Below, in pieces: positions 20,351 to 31,110 of a stretch of 64,000 nt of DNA; the first letter of the stretch is position 1, and every line of letters starts with the position of its first letter. The translations under genes were made by a program, and so were the position numbers. The DNA is from Salipiger sp. IMCC34102 (GTDB taxonomy: Bacteria > Pseudomonadota > Alphaproteobacteria > Rhodobacterales > Rhodobacteraceae), in NCBI RefSeq assembly GCF_004145405.1, contig NZ_SELQ01000003.1, positions 248,001-312,000 of the forward strand, in the 5' to 3' direction. The notes under the pieces are model-generated. The model was not told the origin of the DNA. It made no database searches and saw nothing but the letters and a program-made list of their open reading frames with translations.

Positions 20351-20700
20351 TCCGCGCGCTCGCCTTTCTGGCGCTGCTGCCGGGCGCTGCATCGGCCCAA
20401 GAGGCCCTGTCGCAGCCGGGCGGCGAATTGCGCGTGCTCGACAAGGTCACGGGGCAGGTGAGCGACGTGACGATCGCAAGCGGCCGGGCCGAGGCCTTGG
20501 GCCGCCTCGTGATCCAGCTGAACGAATGCCGCGTGCCCGCCGATAATCCCAGCGGCGACGCCTTCGCGGAACTCACCGTGACCTACGCCAATGGTGAAAC
20601 CCCGGTGTTTTCGGGCTGGATGATCGCCTCCTCGCCCGCGCTGAACGCGATGGATCACCCGCGCTACGACGTCTGGGTCATGCGCTGCACCAACGCCTGA
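20347..20700 (+). CDS. DUF2155 exported protein
   Basis: 117 residues with an N-terminal signal peptide ([14 protein letters not shown]). The mature part holds the DUF2155 core: [16 protein letters not shown], a conserved CRVP block, and [24 protein letters not shown]. The family is found in alphaproteobacteria, often coupled to the NDUFA12-like gene as here, and has no established function. Its 3' end overlaps the 3' end of aat on the other strand by 37 bases. Confidence 0.88.
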   Translation: MIRALAFLALLPGAASAQEALSQPGGELRVLDKVTGQVSDVTIASGRAEALGRLVIQLNECRVPADNPSGDAFAELTVTYANGETPVFSGWMIASSPALNAMDHPRYDVWVMRCTNA

Positions 20701-21305
20701 TCGACCGGCACCGGACCCGGCCCGCCGAAGGCCGCCTGATTTGTCAGGGCTTCGGCGAGCAGCACCTCGTAGCGGGCGCGCGGGATCTCGATCCCGCCGA
20801 GCGAGGCCAGATGCGCCGTCAGGAACTGCGTGTCGAAAAGTGTGAAGCCTGCGCGCCGCAACCGGTCCACGGCGCACAGAAGTGCGACCTTCGAGGCATC
20901 GGTGCGGGTCGAGAACATGCTTTCCCCGAAGAACGCGGCCCCGATGGCCACACCATAGACCCCGCCGACCAGCGTTTTCTCCGCCCAGATCTCGACCGAA
21001 TGGGCGTGACCTTCTGCGTGCAACTTTCGGTAGACGTCGAAGATGGGGCCGTTGATCCAGGTCTCCTCCCGGTCGGCGCAACCTTCGACGACGGCCTCGA
21101 AGGCCATGTCGGCGGTGGCGGTGAACCCGCCGCGCCGCACCGTCTTCGCCAGCGAGCGGGAGACGTGGAAACCGTTCAGCGGCAGGATTCCGCGAAACCG
21201 GGGGCGCACCCAGAAGACCTCGGTCGCGTTGCGGTCCTCGGCCATCGGAAAGACACCTTTCCGGTAGGCTTCGAGCAGCAGGTCGGATGTCAGCAGGTCG
21301 CTCAC
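20664..21305 (-). CDS. aat: Leucyl/phenylalanyl-tRNA–protein transferase
   Basis: 213 residues. Aat adds Leu or Phe to proteins with N-terminal Arg or Lys, marking them for ClpS/ClpAP. Family blocks: LLLEAYRKGVFPMAED, WVRPRFRGILPL, HSVEIW, LVGGVYGVAIGAAFFGESMFS and LFDTQFLTAHL. Start is a GTG lying seven bases after the accC stop, so it is the last gene of an accB–accC–aat run, an arrangement common in alphaproteobacteria. Confidence 0.95.
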   Translation of the reverse strand: MSDLLTSDLLLEAYRKGVFPMAEDRNATEVFWVRPRFRGILPLNGFHVSRSLAKTVRRGGFTATADMAFEAVVEGCADREETWINGPIFDVYRKLHAEGHAHSVEIWAEKTLVGGVYGVAIGAAFFGESMFSTRTDASKVALLCAVDRLRRAGFTLFDTQFLTAHLASLGGIEIPRARYEVLLAEALTNQAAFGGPGPVPVDQALVQRMTQTS

Positions 21306-21312
21306 GGGCGCG

Positions 21313-22659
21313 CTAGCCCAGGTTCGTTTCCAGCCAGTGTTCCAACCAGTGGATGTTGTAGGTCCCGGCCTGGATGTCCTCTTCGGCCAGCAGCGCGTCG
21401 AAGAGCGGCACGGTCGTCTCCACCCCGTCGACGATCAGCTCTCCCAGCGCGCGGCTGAGGCGCGCCAGTGCTTCGGGCCGGTCCGCGCCGTGCACGATCA
21501 GCTTGGCGATCAGGCTGTCGTAATAGGGCGGAATCCGGTAACCTTGGTAAAGTGCGCTGTCCATCCGCACGCCCAGGCCGCCCGGCGCGTGGTACTGGCT
21601 GATCGTTCCGGGCGATGGCTGGAAGTTTGGCAGCTTCTCGGCGTTGATCCGAACCTCGATGCTGTGGCCGTTGATCTTGAGGTTGTCCTGTTCCAGCGTC
21701 ATGGGCAGACCGGCGGCGACGTTGATCTGCTCGCGCACGAGATCGACGTTGAAGATCGCCTCGGTCACCGGGTGTTCGACCTGCAGGCGGGTGTTCATCT
21801 CGATGAAGTAGAATTCGTCGTTCTCGAAGAGGAACTCGATGGTGCCGGCGCCGATGTAGTTGATCTGGGCCACGGCATCCGCGCAGACCTTGCCGATGCG
21901 GGCGCGCAACTCGGGCGTGATCGCGGGGCCGGGGGCCTCTTCCAGCACCTTCTGGTGGCGGCGCTGTAGGCTGCAATCCCGTTCGCCCAGGTGCACCGCA
22001 CGTCCCTTGCCGTCGCCGAAGACCTGAATCTCGACGTGGCGCGGGGTGGTCAGGTACTTCTCGATGTAGACTTCGTCGTTGCCGAAGGCGGCCTTCGCCT
22101 CCGCACGGGCGGAGTGGAATGCCTTTTCCATGTCGGCGGCGGTCTGAGCCACCTTCATGCCGCGTCCGCCGCCGCCGGCGGTGGCCTTGATGATGACCGG
22201 GTAGCCGATCTCCTCGCCGATGCGGCGGGCGTCATCGAGCGTCGGCACGCCGCCGTCGGAGCCGGGCACGCAAGGCACGCCGAGGGCCTTCATCGTGTCC
22301 TTGGCGGTGATCTTGTCGCCCATGACGCGGATGTGCTCGGCGGTGGGGCCGATGAAGGTCAGGCCGTGATCCTCGACCACCTGCACGAAGCTCGCGTTTT
22401 CCGACAGGAATCCGTAGCCCGGGTGGATCGCCTGGGCGCCCGTGATCTCGCAGGCGGAGATGATTGCGGGAAAGTTCAGGTAGGATTGCGCCGAGGAGGG
22501 CGGGCCGATGCAGACCGCCTCGTCGGCCATGCGCACGTGCATGGCGTCCGAATCGGCGGTGGAATGCACGGCCACGCTCTGGATGCCCATCTCGCGGCAG
22601 GCGCGGATGACCCGTAGCGCGATCTCGCCCCGGTTGGCGATGAGGATTTTGTCGAACAT
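21313..22659 (-). CDS. accC: Acetyl-CoA carboxylase biotin carboxylase subunit
   Basis: 448 residues, standard AccC size. It carboxylates biotin on AccB using ATP and bicarbonate in the first step of fatty acid synthesis. N-terminal [16 protein letters not shown], the ATP-grasp glycine loop [12 protein letters not shown], and the [14 protein letters not shown] block are all present. It follows accB after 12 bases. Confidence 0.98.
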   Translation of the reverse strand: MFDKILIANRGEIALRVIRACREMGIQSVAVHSTADSDAMHVRMADEAVCIGPPSSAQSYLNFPAIISACEITGAQAIHPGYGFLSENASFVQVVEDHGLTFIGPTAEHIRVMGDKITAKDTMKALGVPCVPGSDGGVPTLDDARRIGEEIGYPVIIKATAGGGGRGMKVAQTAADMEKAFHSARAEAKAAFGNDEVYIEKYLTTPRHVEIQVFGDGKGRAVHLGERDCSLQRRHQKVLEEAPGPAITPELRARIGKVCADAVAQINYIGAGTIEFLFENDEFYFIEMNTRLQVEHPVTEAIFNVDLVREQINVAAGLPMTLEQDNLKINGHSIEVRINAEKLPNFQPSPGTISQYHAPGGLGVRMDSALYQGYRIPPYYDSLIAKLIVHGADRPEALARLSRALGELIVDGVETTVPLFDALLAEEDIQAGTYNIHWLEHWLETNLG

Positions 22660-22671
22660 GGGACCGGCGCC

Positions 22672-23169
22672 TTATTCGATGATCATCAAGGGCGCGCCGA
22701 ATTCCACCGGCCCGCCGTCTTCGGCGAGGATGCGCTTGACGGTGCCGGAGCGCGGGGCGGGGATGTGGTTCATCGTCTTCATCGCCTCGATGATCAGCAG
22801 CGTGTCGCCTTCGTTGACCGTCTGGCCGGTCGTGGCGAAGGGTTTGCCACCCGGTTCGGGCGCCATGTAGACGGTGCCGACCATGGGCGAGGTCACGGCA
22901 CCGGGATGGGATGCGGGATCCTCGACCGCGGCCGGGGCGGCAGCCTGGGGCGCGGGCGACGGGGCGGCGGCCGCGGCCGGCAGGGGGGCCGGGGCGGGGG
23001 CCGAAGACGCAGGTGCGGGATGGGTCAGGCGGCTGACACGGACGTTCAGGCTGTCGTTCTCGCCGTAGTCGCGCTTGACCTGAAGTTCGGTCAGATCGTT
23101 GGCGTGCAGAAGTTCGGCAAGAGCCTGGATGAAGCTGACGTCGCTGTCCTGCGGGGTCTGGTTACCCAT
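22672..23169 (-). CDS. accB: Acetyl-CoA carboxylase biotin carboxyl carrier protein
   Basis: 165 residues. An N-terminal helical domain is joined by a long Ala/Pro-rich flexible linker (about residues 55–90) to the C-terminal biotinyl domain. The biotinylated lysine is in EAMKTMNHI. It carries carboxybiotin between AccC and the carboxyltransferase. The ATG before GNQTPQD is chosen; the frame stays open upstream but without similarity. Confidence 0.97.
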   Translation of the reverse strand: MGNQTPQDSDVSFIQALAELLHANDLTELQVKRDYGENDSLNVRVSRLTHPAPASSAPAPAPLPAAAAAPSPAPQAAAPAAVEDPASHPGAVTSPMVGTVYMAPEPGGKPFATTGQTVNEGDTLLIIEAMKTMNHIPAPRSGTVKRILAEDGGPVEFGAPLMIIE

Positions 23170-23484
23170 ATTTGGCCGTGTCCTTGCGTAATGATCCATA
23201 TGCGCGACGCCGAGTGACGCAGCGTCTCTTTCGCGGACCGTATAGAACAAGGGGCGACCGGGCGAAAGTGCCGCAGCGATCCCCGACCTACCTTTGGGGC
23301 CAAGCTGTTGCATCCGGGTGCGCGAGGGCCTGGAACATCCCCTTGGTCGCTCACGGACCCCGGTGCAGGTCGGCCAGGTTCGGAAGGAGACGATGACGCG
23401 CGCACCCAGCGACAAGTGCTCATGCCGCCTGTCTTGCCGGGCACTCCTGCCCAAGCGCTCGGCCGACCCCCTTATCCCCGCGCG
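23170..23484. other. Intergenic gap upstream of accB
   Basis: About 315 bases between accB and the ABC-transporter operon on the same strand. It must hold the accBC-aat promoter, but I see no clear promoter boxes, RNA gene or convincing coding frame in it. Confidence 0.5.
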
Positions 23485-24234
<750 letters not shown>

Positions 24235-24305
24235 CAAATCATCCTGCGTGTTCGACGGATCTTCGCGCGAAGACCGATCGGGGAATGGTGCCAGTGACAG
24301 TCTGC

Positions 24306-25064
24306 TCAGACCTGCGCCTCGCCCAGGTAGGCTTCGCGGACCTTGGGGTGACCCTTGATGTTCTCGGGCGTCTCCTCGACCAGCGGCGTGCCCTGGGCCA
24401 GGACGGTGATCCGCTCGGCCAGGCTGAAGACCACGTGCATGTCGTGCTCGATGATACACATGGTGATGTCGCGCTTGGCCTTGATTTCCTTGAGAAGCTC
24501 GATCGTGTTGTTGGTATCCGCCCGCGCCATTCCGGCGGTGGGTTCGTCCAGCAGCAGAAGCCGCGGCTCCTGCACCAGGCACATCGCCATTTCCAGCCGC
24601 CGCTTGTCGCCGCGCGACAGCGACGAGGCGATCATCTCGCTCTTCTCCAGCATCGACACGTCCGACAGGATCGCCTTCGCCTGTGCTATGATATCGCCCT
24701 CGTGCCGGGTGCTTTCGATCGCGTGCATCCGGAAAGCCCCGTCGCGCTTGGCGAAACAGGGGATCATCACGTTCTCCAGCACGGTGAGATCGGCGAAGAT
24801 CTCGGGCGTCTGGAACACGCGGCTGATGCCCATCTGGTTGATCTCGTGCGGCTTGCGGCCCAGCACCGACTGCCCGTCGAACATGACGGAACCGGAATCC
24901 GGGATCAGCTTGCCCACCAGGCAGTTGAGCAGCGTGGACTTGCCGGCCCCGTTCGGTCCGATGATGGCGTGGACGGTGTTTTCCTTCACGCTGAGGTTCA
25001 CGTCCCCCAGCGCCTGCAGACCGCCGAAGCGCTTGTTGACGCCTTTGACTTCGAGAATGCCCAT
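24306..25064 (-). CDS. Branched-chain-type ABC transporter ATPase (LivG-like)
   Basis: 252 residues. Walker A GPNGAGKSTLLN, Walker B LLLLDEPTAGM, then IEHDMHVVFSLAERITVL as in LivG. The ABC signature reads LSRGDKRRLEMAM, so the usual Gln is Asp and the usual second Gly region is altered; this variant seems to mark a sub-branch rather than a dead enzyme, since the rest is intact. It starts four bases after the LivM-like stop. Confidence 0.93.
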   Translation of the reverse strand: MGILEVKGVNKRFGGLQALGDVNLSVKENTVHAIIGPNGAGKSTLLNCLVGKLIPDSGSVMFDGQSVLGRKPHEINQMGISRVFQTPEIFADLTVLENVMIPCFAKRDGAFRMHAIESTRHEGDIIAQAKAILSDVSMLEKSEMIASSLSRGDKRRLEMAMCLVQEPRLLLLDEPTAGMARADTNNTIELLKEIKAKRDITMCIIEHDMHVVFSLAERITVLAQGTPLVEETPENIKGHPKVREAYLGEAQV

Positions 25065-25068
25065 GCGC

Positions 25069-26280
25069 TTACTCCGCCGGTGTGTTGGGGTTCTGTGCGG
25101 CAGCGTCGGCTTCGACACCGCTCGCGTTGCGGGACTTGCGGCTGAACATCGCGCCGACCCGCTGGCCGCCCTCGACCAGCCCGCCGGGCAGGAAGATGAC
25201 GACGACCATGAACAACAGGCCCAGCGTCAGGTGCCAGCCTTCGCCGACGAAGGGATGCACGACGCCGATCAGGACGTTCTCCAGCCCGTCGGGAAGGGCG
25301 GCGAACCACTGGTGGAGGATGTTCTCGTTGATCTTCGAGACGATGTTCTCGAGGTACTTGATGATCCCCGATCCGACGACCGGCCCGATCAGAGTGCCGA
25401 CGCCGCCCAGGATCGCCATGACGACGATTTCGCCCGACGCGGTCCAGTACATCCGCTCGGCCCCCGTCAGCGGGTCCATCGCGGCCAGAAGGCCACCGGC
25501 GAGGCCCGCATACATGCCAGAGATGATGAAGGCCGCGAGCGTGTAGGGGCGCGAGTTCAGGCCGGTGTAGTTCATCCGGGTCTGGTTCGACTTGATCGCC
25601 CGCAGCATCATCCCGAACGGCGAGCGGAAGATGCGGATCGACAGGTAGAACGCCGCGATCAGCATGATTGCGCAAAGGTAGTAGCCGACCTCGAAGGTCC
25701 AGGTCCAGGGACCCACGCGCACCACCTCGGCGGTGTTCATCTGCAGCCCGAAGAGGTGCGGCACCACCGGATCGCCCGGCGACATCAGGACCTGCGGGTC
25801 GGAGGTATAGACCTGCAGGCCCGTCTCTCCGTTTGTGAGCGGCGTGAACACCGAATAGGCCAGCGCGTAGCACATCTGCGCGAAGGCCAGTGTCAGGATC
25901 GAGAAGTAGATGCCCGAGCGCCGCAGCGAGACGTATCCGATCACGACCGAGAAGAGGCCTGCAACGATGATGCTGAGCACGATGGCGGGGACGATGTTGT
26001 AGCTCAGCAGCTTGAACATCCAGACCGCGGCATAGGAGCCCACGCCGAGGAAGGCCGCGTGACCGAAGGACAGGTAGCCCGTCAGGCCGAAGAGGATATT
26101 GAAGCCCACCACCAGGATGCCGAAGATCGCGAACCGCTGCATCAGCGCGGGGTAGCCCGCGTTGAAGCTGGCCCCGAGCGCGCTGCCGGTGGGGAAGGGG
26201 TTCAGGATGATCGGTGCGAGCAGCGTCAGCGCGCAGACGATCGCGAAGAGCGTGAAGTCTCTGGATGTCAGTCCCAGCAT
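25069..26280 (-). CDS. Branched-chain-type ABC transporter permease (LivM-like)
   Basis: 403 residues with about ten hydrophobic segments and the LivM hallmark [22 protein letters not shown] and a [15 protein letters not shown] block near the C terminus. A hydrophilic tail of ~30 residues follows. It forms the membrane pore with the LivH-like permease. Confidence 0.93.
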   Translation of the reverse strand: MLGLTSRDFTLFAIVCALTLLAPIILNPFPTGSALGASFNAGYPALMQRFAIFGILVVGFNILFGLTGYLSFGHAAFLGVGSYAAVWMFKLLSYNIVPAIVLSIIVAGLFSVVIGYVSLRRSGIYFSILTLAFAQMCYALAYSVFTPLTNGETGLQVYTSDPQVLMSPGDPVVPHLFGLQMNTAEVVRVGPWTWTFEVGYYLCAIMLIAAFYLSIRIFRSPFGMMLRAIKSNQTRMNYTGLNSRPYTLAAFIISGMYAGLAGGLLAAMDPLTGAERMYWTASGEIVVMAILGGVGTLIGPVVGSGIIKYLENIVSKINENILHQWFAALPDGLENVLIGVVHPFVGEGWHLTLGLLFMVVVIFLPGGLVEGGQRVGAMFSRKSRNASGVEADAAAQNPNTPAE

Positions 26281-26284
26281 GGGA

Positions 26285-27316
26285 TTAGTCCTCCATCACG
26301 CCGCGGCGGCCCATCAGGCCACGGGGACGTGTCAGCAGAATGATGATGGCGACGAGGTAGATGACGATCTGGTCGATCCCCGGCAGGACGGCCTTGACCT
26401 CGTTCATCGAGGCGAACCCCTGCAGGATGCCCAGCAGGAAACCCGCGGCGACGGCGCCGGGCAGGCTGCCCATGCCGCCCACCACGACCACGACGAAGGA
26501 CAGCACCAGGAAGTCCATGCCCATGTGGTAGTTGGGGCTGAGGATCGGCGCGTACATCGCCCCCGCCATGCCGGCGACGACGGCCGCGAGGCCGAACATG
26601 AAGGTGAAGCGCTTGTCGATGTCGATGCCCAGCATGCCCACCGTCTCGCGGTCGGCCATGCCCGCGCGCACGACCATCCCGAAGGTGGTGAACTGCAGGA
26701 AGGCGAAGACGGCGGCGATGATGATCGCCGAGAAGAAGAAGTAGACCAGCCGCCAGATCGGGTAGACGATCGCGTTGGCCTGAAAGCCCAGGTAGGTGCC
26801 CAGATCGACCGAGCCCGAGAAGAGGGGCGGGGCGGGCGACTGAATCGGGTTGGCACCGTACATGGCGCGGATGATCTCCTGCAGCACGATGGCCAGGCCG
26901 AAGGTCACGAGGATCTGGTCCGCGTGGGGGCGCTTGTAGAAATGCTTGATCAACCCGCGCTCGATGGCCCAGCCGACCAGCAGCATCACCGGGATGACCA
27001 GCAGGACCGACAGCGGCACCGACCAGTTGATGAGGGCCTGGCCCAGTTCCTCTCCGAAGATGGAGTTCACGTAAGGGACGTTGACCGCCAGCGGGTTGCC
27101 AAGGAAATCGGTCTGGCTCTCGTCCACGACGACGTGGCTGAGCGTCAGCAGCCGTTGCATGGTGACGGCGCAGAAGGCGCCGATCATGAACAGCGCGCCA
27201 TGGGCGAAGTTCACGACGCCCAGCGTGCCGAAGATCAGTGTCAGCCCTAGCGCGATCAGGGCATAAGCCGATCCCTTGTCGAGGCCATTGAGAATTTGGA
27301 GGATGATCGCATCCAT
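26285..27316 (-). CDS. Branched-chain-type ABC transporter permease (LivH-like)
   Basis: 343 residues, longer than the ~300 of typical LivH owing to an extra periplasmic stretch near residues 65–95. Hallmarks are [20 protein letters not shown] and [17 protein letters not shown]. Four bases separate its stop from the LivM-like start. Confidence 0.93.
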   Translation of the reverse strand: MDAIILQILNGLDKGSAYALIALGLTLIFGTLGVVNFAHGALFMIGAFCAVTMQRLLTLSHVVVDESQTDFLGNPLAVNVPYVNSIFGEELGQALINWSVPLSVLLVIPVMLLVGWAIERGLIKHFYKRPHADQILVTFGLAIVLQEIIRAMYGANPIQSPAPPLFSGSVDLGTYLGFQANAIVYPIWRLVYFFFSAIIIAAVFAFLQFTTFGMVVRAGMADRETVGMLGIDIDKRFTFMFGLAAVVAGMAGAMYAPILSPNYHMGMDFLVLSFVVVVVGGMGSLPGAVAAGFLLGILQGFASMNEVKAVLPGIDQIVIYLVAIIILLTRPRGLMGRRGVMED

Positions 27317-27377
27317 CGGTCCGCTCCTGTCAGGGGTCCGGCATCAAGTCGTGGGGCAGGGAAGCTGCGTGCGGAAG

Positions 27378-27400
27378 GCGGCCCCGCGCGGGGGCCGCCC
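27378..27400 (-). terminator. Stem-loop between the binding-protein and permease genes
   Basis: A GC-rich hairpin (GGCGGCCCC with its complement, short GCGC loop) lies in the ~100-base gap after the substrate-binding gene. The minus-strand transcript continues with TTCC rather than a U-run. Such hairpins commonly let the binding protein be made in excess over the permeases by partial termination or mRNA protection. Confidence 0.6.
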
Positions 27401-27413
27401 TTGTAGGGCGCGC

Positions 27414-28769
27414 TCAGGCGCCCGGGTTGCACTCGCCCAGGCTGCCGCCGGCGAACATCGGGTGATCGGGCTCGTACTCGACCTGCGCGCGCGGGGTCTG
27501 CTCGACCAGTTCGAGCGTGTCGTATCCGACCATGTTGGCGTTGCCGGAACCCGCGACGCCGCGCATGACCAGCACGTCCTTGAAGCACTGGTGGTCCGCC
27601 CCGCGGTAGAGCGTCGGGCCGTTGCCCATGCCGTCGAACTCGAAGTCCTCCAGCGCCTCGACCACGGCGCAGGGGTTGAACGACCCCGCGCGGGTCACGG
27701 CATCCGCGTAGAGCAGCGTCTGCACGTAGCAGGTGTGCGCGGCGTTGGACGGCGGGAAGCCGTATTTCTCGCCGAAGGACCGCACGAAGGCCTGCGTGCC
27801 CTCGTCCTGCAATTGCCAGTTCCAGTTCATCGAGCCGAAGACGCCCTCGATGTTGGAGCCTGCACCCTTGGCCATCAGCTCGGAATAGAGCGGCACGATG
27901 ATCTCGAAGTTCTTGCCGTTGACCTGCTTGTCCTTGAGGCCGAACTGAACCGCCTGCGTCAGCGAGTTCACCATGTCCCCGCCGTAGTGGTTCAGGACCA
28001 GGACGTCGGCGCCCGAGTTCAGGACCGGCGCGATGTAGGAGCTGAAGTCGCCCGCACCGACGGGCGTGCGCACGTCCTGCACGGTCTCCCAGCCCAGTGC
28101 CTCGGTCGCGGCGGCGATGGATTCCTGCTGCGTCCAGCCCCAGGTGTAGTCGGCCGTCAGGTGATAGGCGCGCCGGTCGGAGCCGTAGGCGTTCTGCAGC
28201 ACGGGGGCCAGCGCCGCGCCGGACATGTAGCCGTTGAAGAAGTGACGGAAGCCGTTGGCCTTGCGGTCCTTGCCGGTCGTGTCGTTGGAGTGGGTGAGAC
28301 CCGCCATGAAGATGACGCCGGCCTCCTGGCACAGGCCCTGCACGGCCACGGCGACGCCCGAGGACGACCCGCCGTTGATCATGATGCAGCCGTCCTTCTG
28401 GATCATCGACTGCGCCGAGGCGCGGGCGACGTCGGACTTTGTCTGGGTGTCGCCGGTCACGAACTCCACCCGCTTGCCCATGATCCCCGTGCCGTCGAGG
28501 TTCTTCTGGCTGAAGGTGTTCAGCATGCCGCCGTCACCGCCGCCGTTCAGGTGCTCGACCGCGAGTTCCTGCGCGCGCAGCTCGTCGAGACCTTCCTCGG
28601 CGTAGGGTCCGGTCTGCGGCACGTTGAAGCCGATGGTCACGGTGTCGCCCTGGGGGGCGTTGGTGAAGCCCGATTCCTGGGCGCGCAGATAGGTCGGCAG
28701 CATCAGGCCCGTGCCCGCCACGGCACTGGTCTTGAGCACCCGACGGCGCGAATACGTCGTCTTTGTCAT
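27414..28769 (-). CDS. ABC transporter substrate-binding protein (Peripla_BP, LivK/AmiC-like)
   Basis: 451 residues. The N terminus has a twin-arginine signal (SRRRVLKTSAVAGTGLML), so it is probably folded before export. The mature part is a two-lobed type I periplasmic binding protein: VTIGFNVPQTGPYAEEG, GGSSSGVAVAVQGL, ADYTWGWTQQESI. It is the first gene of the operon. Members of this group bind amides, urea or branched-chain amino acids; the ligand cannot be read from sequence. The neighbouring acyl-CoA-type regulator hints at a carbon-source role. Confidence 0.9.
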   Translation of the reverse strand: MTKTTYSRRRVLKTSAVAGTGLMLPTYLRAQESGFTNAPQGDTVTIGFNVPQTGPYAEEGLDELRAQELAVEHLNGGGDGGMLNTFSQKNLDGTGIMGKRVEFVTGDTQTKSDVARASAQSMIQKDGCIMINGGSSSGVAVAVQGLCQEAGVIFMAGLTHSNDTTGKDRKANGFRHFFNGYMSGAALAPVLQNAYGSDRRAYHLTADYTWGWTQQESIAAATEALGWETVQDVRTPVGAGDFSSYIAPVLNSGADVLVLNHYGGDMVNSLTQAVQFGLKDKQVNGKNFEIIVPLYSELMAKGAGSNIEGVFGSMNWNWQLQDEGTQAFVRSFGEKYGFPPSNAAHTCYVQTLLYADAVTRAGSFNPCAVVEALEDFEFDGMGNGPTLYRGADHQCFKDVLVMRGVAGSGNANMVGYDTLELVEQTPRAQVEYEPDHPMFAGGSLGECNPGA

Positions 28770-28896
28770 GGTTTCCTCCCATTATGTCGGCTGCGGCGGG
28801 CCCTCCAGCCCGGCAGCGGCACGTGACGTGCTGGACGAAGCATGGCGGGCGGTCTTGCATGCGACAACACGGGGGTTGCGCCGCGATTGACGTTTG

Positions 28897-28910
28897 GTCA
28901 ATAAATCGAC
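28897..28910. promoter_or_regulatory. Near-palindromic operator candidate in the divergent promoter
   Basis: The site GTCAATAAATCGAC is a near-perfect inverted repeat (one mismatch) in the 187-base gap between the binding-protein gene and the regulator. It matches the pattern of a second site before the response-regulator gene: both read G-N-CAATAAAT-N-G-N-C. Shared sequence and placement suggest binding by the ScfR-type regulator encoded here. Confidence 0.5.
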
Positions 28911-28956
28911 AGGCGTCGTGCGGTGGTTGTAAATCGCTTTGCCAGGGGGGAGGGGA

Positions 28957-30243
28957 ATGGACCGGATCGGAGAGCGGATCAGGGCGCGTCGCATGGACGT
29001 CGGGCTGTCGCAACGGGACCTCGCCGAGGCGGTGGGGGTCTCGCCGAGTTACCTCAACCTGATCGAACACGGCAAACGTGCGGCGGGCGGATCGCTGGTC
29101 CGCAAGCTGGCGCTGGCGATGCAACTCGATGTGCAGCTCTTGTCCGCGCGCGAGGACGAGGCGCTGGTGGAACGAGTCCGTACCGCCGCCGCGCGCCTGT
29201 CAGAGATCGCGACGGAGACCGCGCGGACCGAGGCCTTCGTCAGCCGTTATCCGGGCTTCGCACGGCTGGTGGCGGAACAGGCCGCGCGGATCGAGGCGCT
29301 GGACACGCGCCTGCGGATGCTCAGCGACCGGATCACCTACGACCCGGAATTGGCGCGGGCTTTGCACGGCGTGATCTCCTCGGTGACGGCGATCCAGAGT
29401 GCGGCCGGGATCCTGACCAGCGACGACAGCCTCGACGCGGATTGGCAGGCGCGCTTTCACCGCAACATCCACGACGACGCCCGGCGCCTGGCCGAGACGA
29501 GCCGCGCGCTGATCGCCTATCTCGACGTGCCGCATGATGCCGACCGGGGGCTGATGACGCCGCTCGAAGCCCGCAGCGCGGCGTTGGCGCGCACCGGTTT
29601 CCATCGCGCACATCTGGAAACCGGGGGATCGAGGCGAAGCGGCGCTCCCGTGGACCAGGCGGAGGATCCGCTGCTCGCCCGCCACGATGCGCAATACGCG
29701 AAAGACGCCGCGGCATTGCCGCTGGACACGTTCCGGCGCACCGCCGACCGGCTGGACTACGATCCGTTGCGGCTGTCGGCGGAACTGGGGGCACCGCTTG
29801 CGCGCATCATGCGCCGCCTGGCCAGCCTGCCGTCCCGTCCCGGGACGCCGGATCACGGGTTGATGGTGATCGACGGGGCGGGGGCGGTGACGCTTGCGAA
29901 GCCTGTCGAGGGGTTCAACCCGTCGCAGGGGCGCGGTTGTTCGATGTGGCCGATCTTCGGCGCCCTGGGCCAGCCGGGGCGGGCTGCCACGGGGACGGTG
30001 GTGTTGCCGGGGGAGACCGCGCGCCACTTCGCCGTGCACGCGCTGGCCGAGGCTGCCCCGCATCCGGGCGGCGCGCATCTGGCGCCCCTGATCCAGGCCA
30101 CGATGCTCCTGCGAGCAGTGCCCGGCGACGCGGGACCGCTTGCTATCCCTGCCGGGCTGGACTGCCGCATCTGCCAGCGCAGCACCTGTGCCGCGCGCCG
30201 CGAACCCTCGACCGTGACGCCGCCGCGACGCCAGGACCTTTGA
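28957..30243 (+). CDS. XRE-family short-chain acyl-CoA regulator (ScfR type)
   Basis: 428 residues. An N-terminal helix-turn-helix (residues ~5–60: GLSQRDLAEAVGVSPSYLNLIEHG) is followed by a long middle region and a C-terminal DUF2083-type domain with EGFNPSQGRGCSMWPIFGALG and the Cys cluster CRICQRSTC. Characterised relatives such as PccR and RamB control short-chain acyl-CoA or acetate metabolism and are thought to sense acyl-CoA. A strong AGGGGA site sets the start. It is divergent from the ABC operon and upstream of a two-component module, which it may control. Confidence 0.88.
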   Translation: MDRIGERIRARRMDVGLSQRDLAEAVGVSPSYLNLIEHGKRAAGGSLVRKLALAMQLDVQLLSAREDEALVERVRTAAARLSEIATETARTEAFVSRYPGFARLVAEQAARIEALDTRLRMLSDRITYDPELARALHGVISSVTAIQSAAGILTSDDSLDADWQARFHRNIHDDARRLAETSRALIAYLDVPHDADRGLMTPLEARSAALARTGFHRAHLETGGSRRSGAPVDQAEDPLLARHDAQYAKDAAALPLDTFRRTADRLDYDPLRLSAELGAPLARIMRRLASLPSRPGTPDHGLMVIDGAGAVTLAKPVEGFNPSQGRGCSMWPIFGALGQPGRAATGTVVLPGETARHFAVHALAEAAPHPGGAHLAPLIQATMLLRAVPGDAGPLAIPAGLDCRICQRSTCAARREPSTVTPPRRQDL

Positions 30244-30259
30244 CAGATGCCCCCGCCTG

Positions 30260-30273
30260 GGCAATAAATTGCC
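30260..30273. promoter_or_regulatory. Palindromic operator candidate before the response-regulator gene
   Basis: GGCAATAAATTGCC, perfect six-base arms around AA, 16 bases after the regulator stop and ~60 bases before the response-regulator start. It resembles the site in the divergent promoter, so both promoters may answer to one regulator. Confidence 0.5.
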
Positions 30274-30334
30274 TACACCGCATCCGGGAGGGGGGCGGCG
30301 ATCCAATCGTGACATCGCCTGGAAAGGGACGCCG

Positions 30335-30703
30335 GTGGCCAAGCGCATCCTGCTGATCGAGGACGAGCCCAATATCGTCGAGGCGCTCAGCTTCATTCTG
30401 TCGCGCGACGGGTTCACCGTGCACATCCACGAGGACGGTGAGACCGCGCTGGGCCGGATCACGGCCGGGGCACCGGACATGATCATCCTCGATGCGATGC
30501 TGCCCGGTCGGTCGGGCTTCGACATCCTGCGCGACCTGCGCGCCGACAGTGCCACGCGCGATCTGCCGGTGATGATGCTGACCGCGCGCGGCCAGGCCAA
30601 GGACCGGCAGATGGCCGAGGATCTGGGCGTCGATCACTTCATGACGAAGCCCTTCGCCAACGAGGAGGTCCTGGCCCAGGTGCACGCGCTGATCGGCTCA
30701 TGA
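30335..30703 (+). CDS. Single-domain response regulator
   Basis: 122 residues, a lone receiver domain with no output domain. The acidic pair is in LIEDEPN, the phospho-accepting Asp in IILDAMLPG, the Thr in MMLTARG, and the Lys in MTKPF. Start is a GTG with GGAAAGGGA upstream. The next gene overlaps its stop by ATGA, and the kinase two genes on is the obvious partner. Confidence 0.93.
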   Translation: MAKRILLIEDEPNIVEALSFILSRDGFTVHIHEDGETALGRITAGAPDMIILDAMLPGRSGFDILRDLRADSATRDLPVMMLTARGQAKDRQMAEDLGVDHFMTKPFANEEVLAQVHALIGS

Positions 30704-31110
30704 CGCCTGCAGATCGCCCCTCAGGACTCGATCCGGCCCGCGCGGTCGAAAACGACGGGGCAGCCGCGCGGGGGGAGAGGCCCTCTTTCGACCATCTCGG
30801 CCTGCGTGATCCGAACGATGGACCCCGGCCGCGCGGTCCGGGCGCCGCGGCACCGCTGTTTCTGGCCCGCAACCGCTACCGCGCCCGCCGCCTGCGGGAC
30901 GTGGCGCGGCTCATGCCGGTGCTGGCCGCCCTTGTCTGGCTCTTTCCGCTGCTCTGGCGCGGGGATCTGCCCGGGATGGGCGGCACCGCGCGTTCGGCGG
31001 TCTTCCTCTTCGCCGGCTGGGCCGTGTTGATCGTGGGGACGGTCCTGCTGTCGCGGCGGATCGAGCTTTCCGATCCGGCAGAGGCCACGCCCACGGACCC
31101 GCCCGCCTGA
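30700..31110 (+). CDS. Small membrane protein linked to the SSS-type kinase
   Basis: 136 residues. About 65 disordered residues precede two transmembrane helices (LMPVLAALVWLFPLLW and AVFLFAGWAVLIVGTVLL). Layout and place recall the small DUF485/DUF4212-like partners of sodium/solute symporters such as acetate permease, but I see no clear family match. It overlaps both neighbours, so it is probably a partner of the kinase's transporter domain. Confidence 0.7.
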   Translation: MTPADRPSGLDPARAVENDGAAARGERPSFDHLGLRDPNDGPRPRGPGAAAPLFLARNRYRARRLRDVARLMPVLAALVWLFPLLWRGDLPGMGGTARSAVFLFAGWAVLIVGTVLLSRRIELSDPAEATPTDPPA

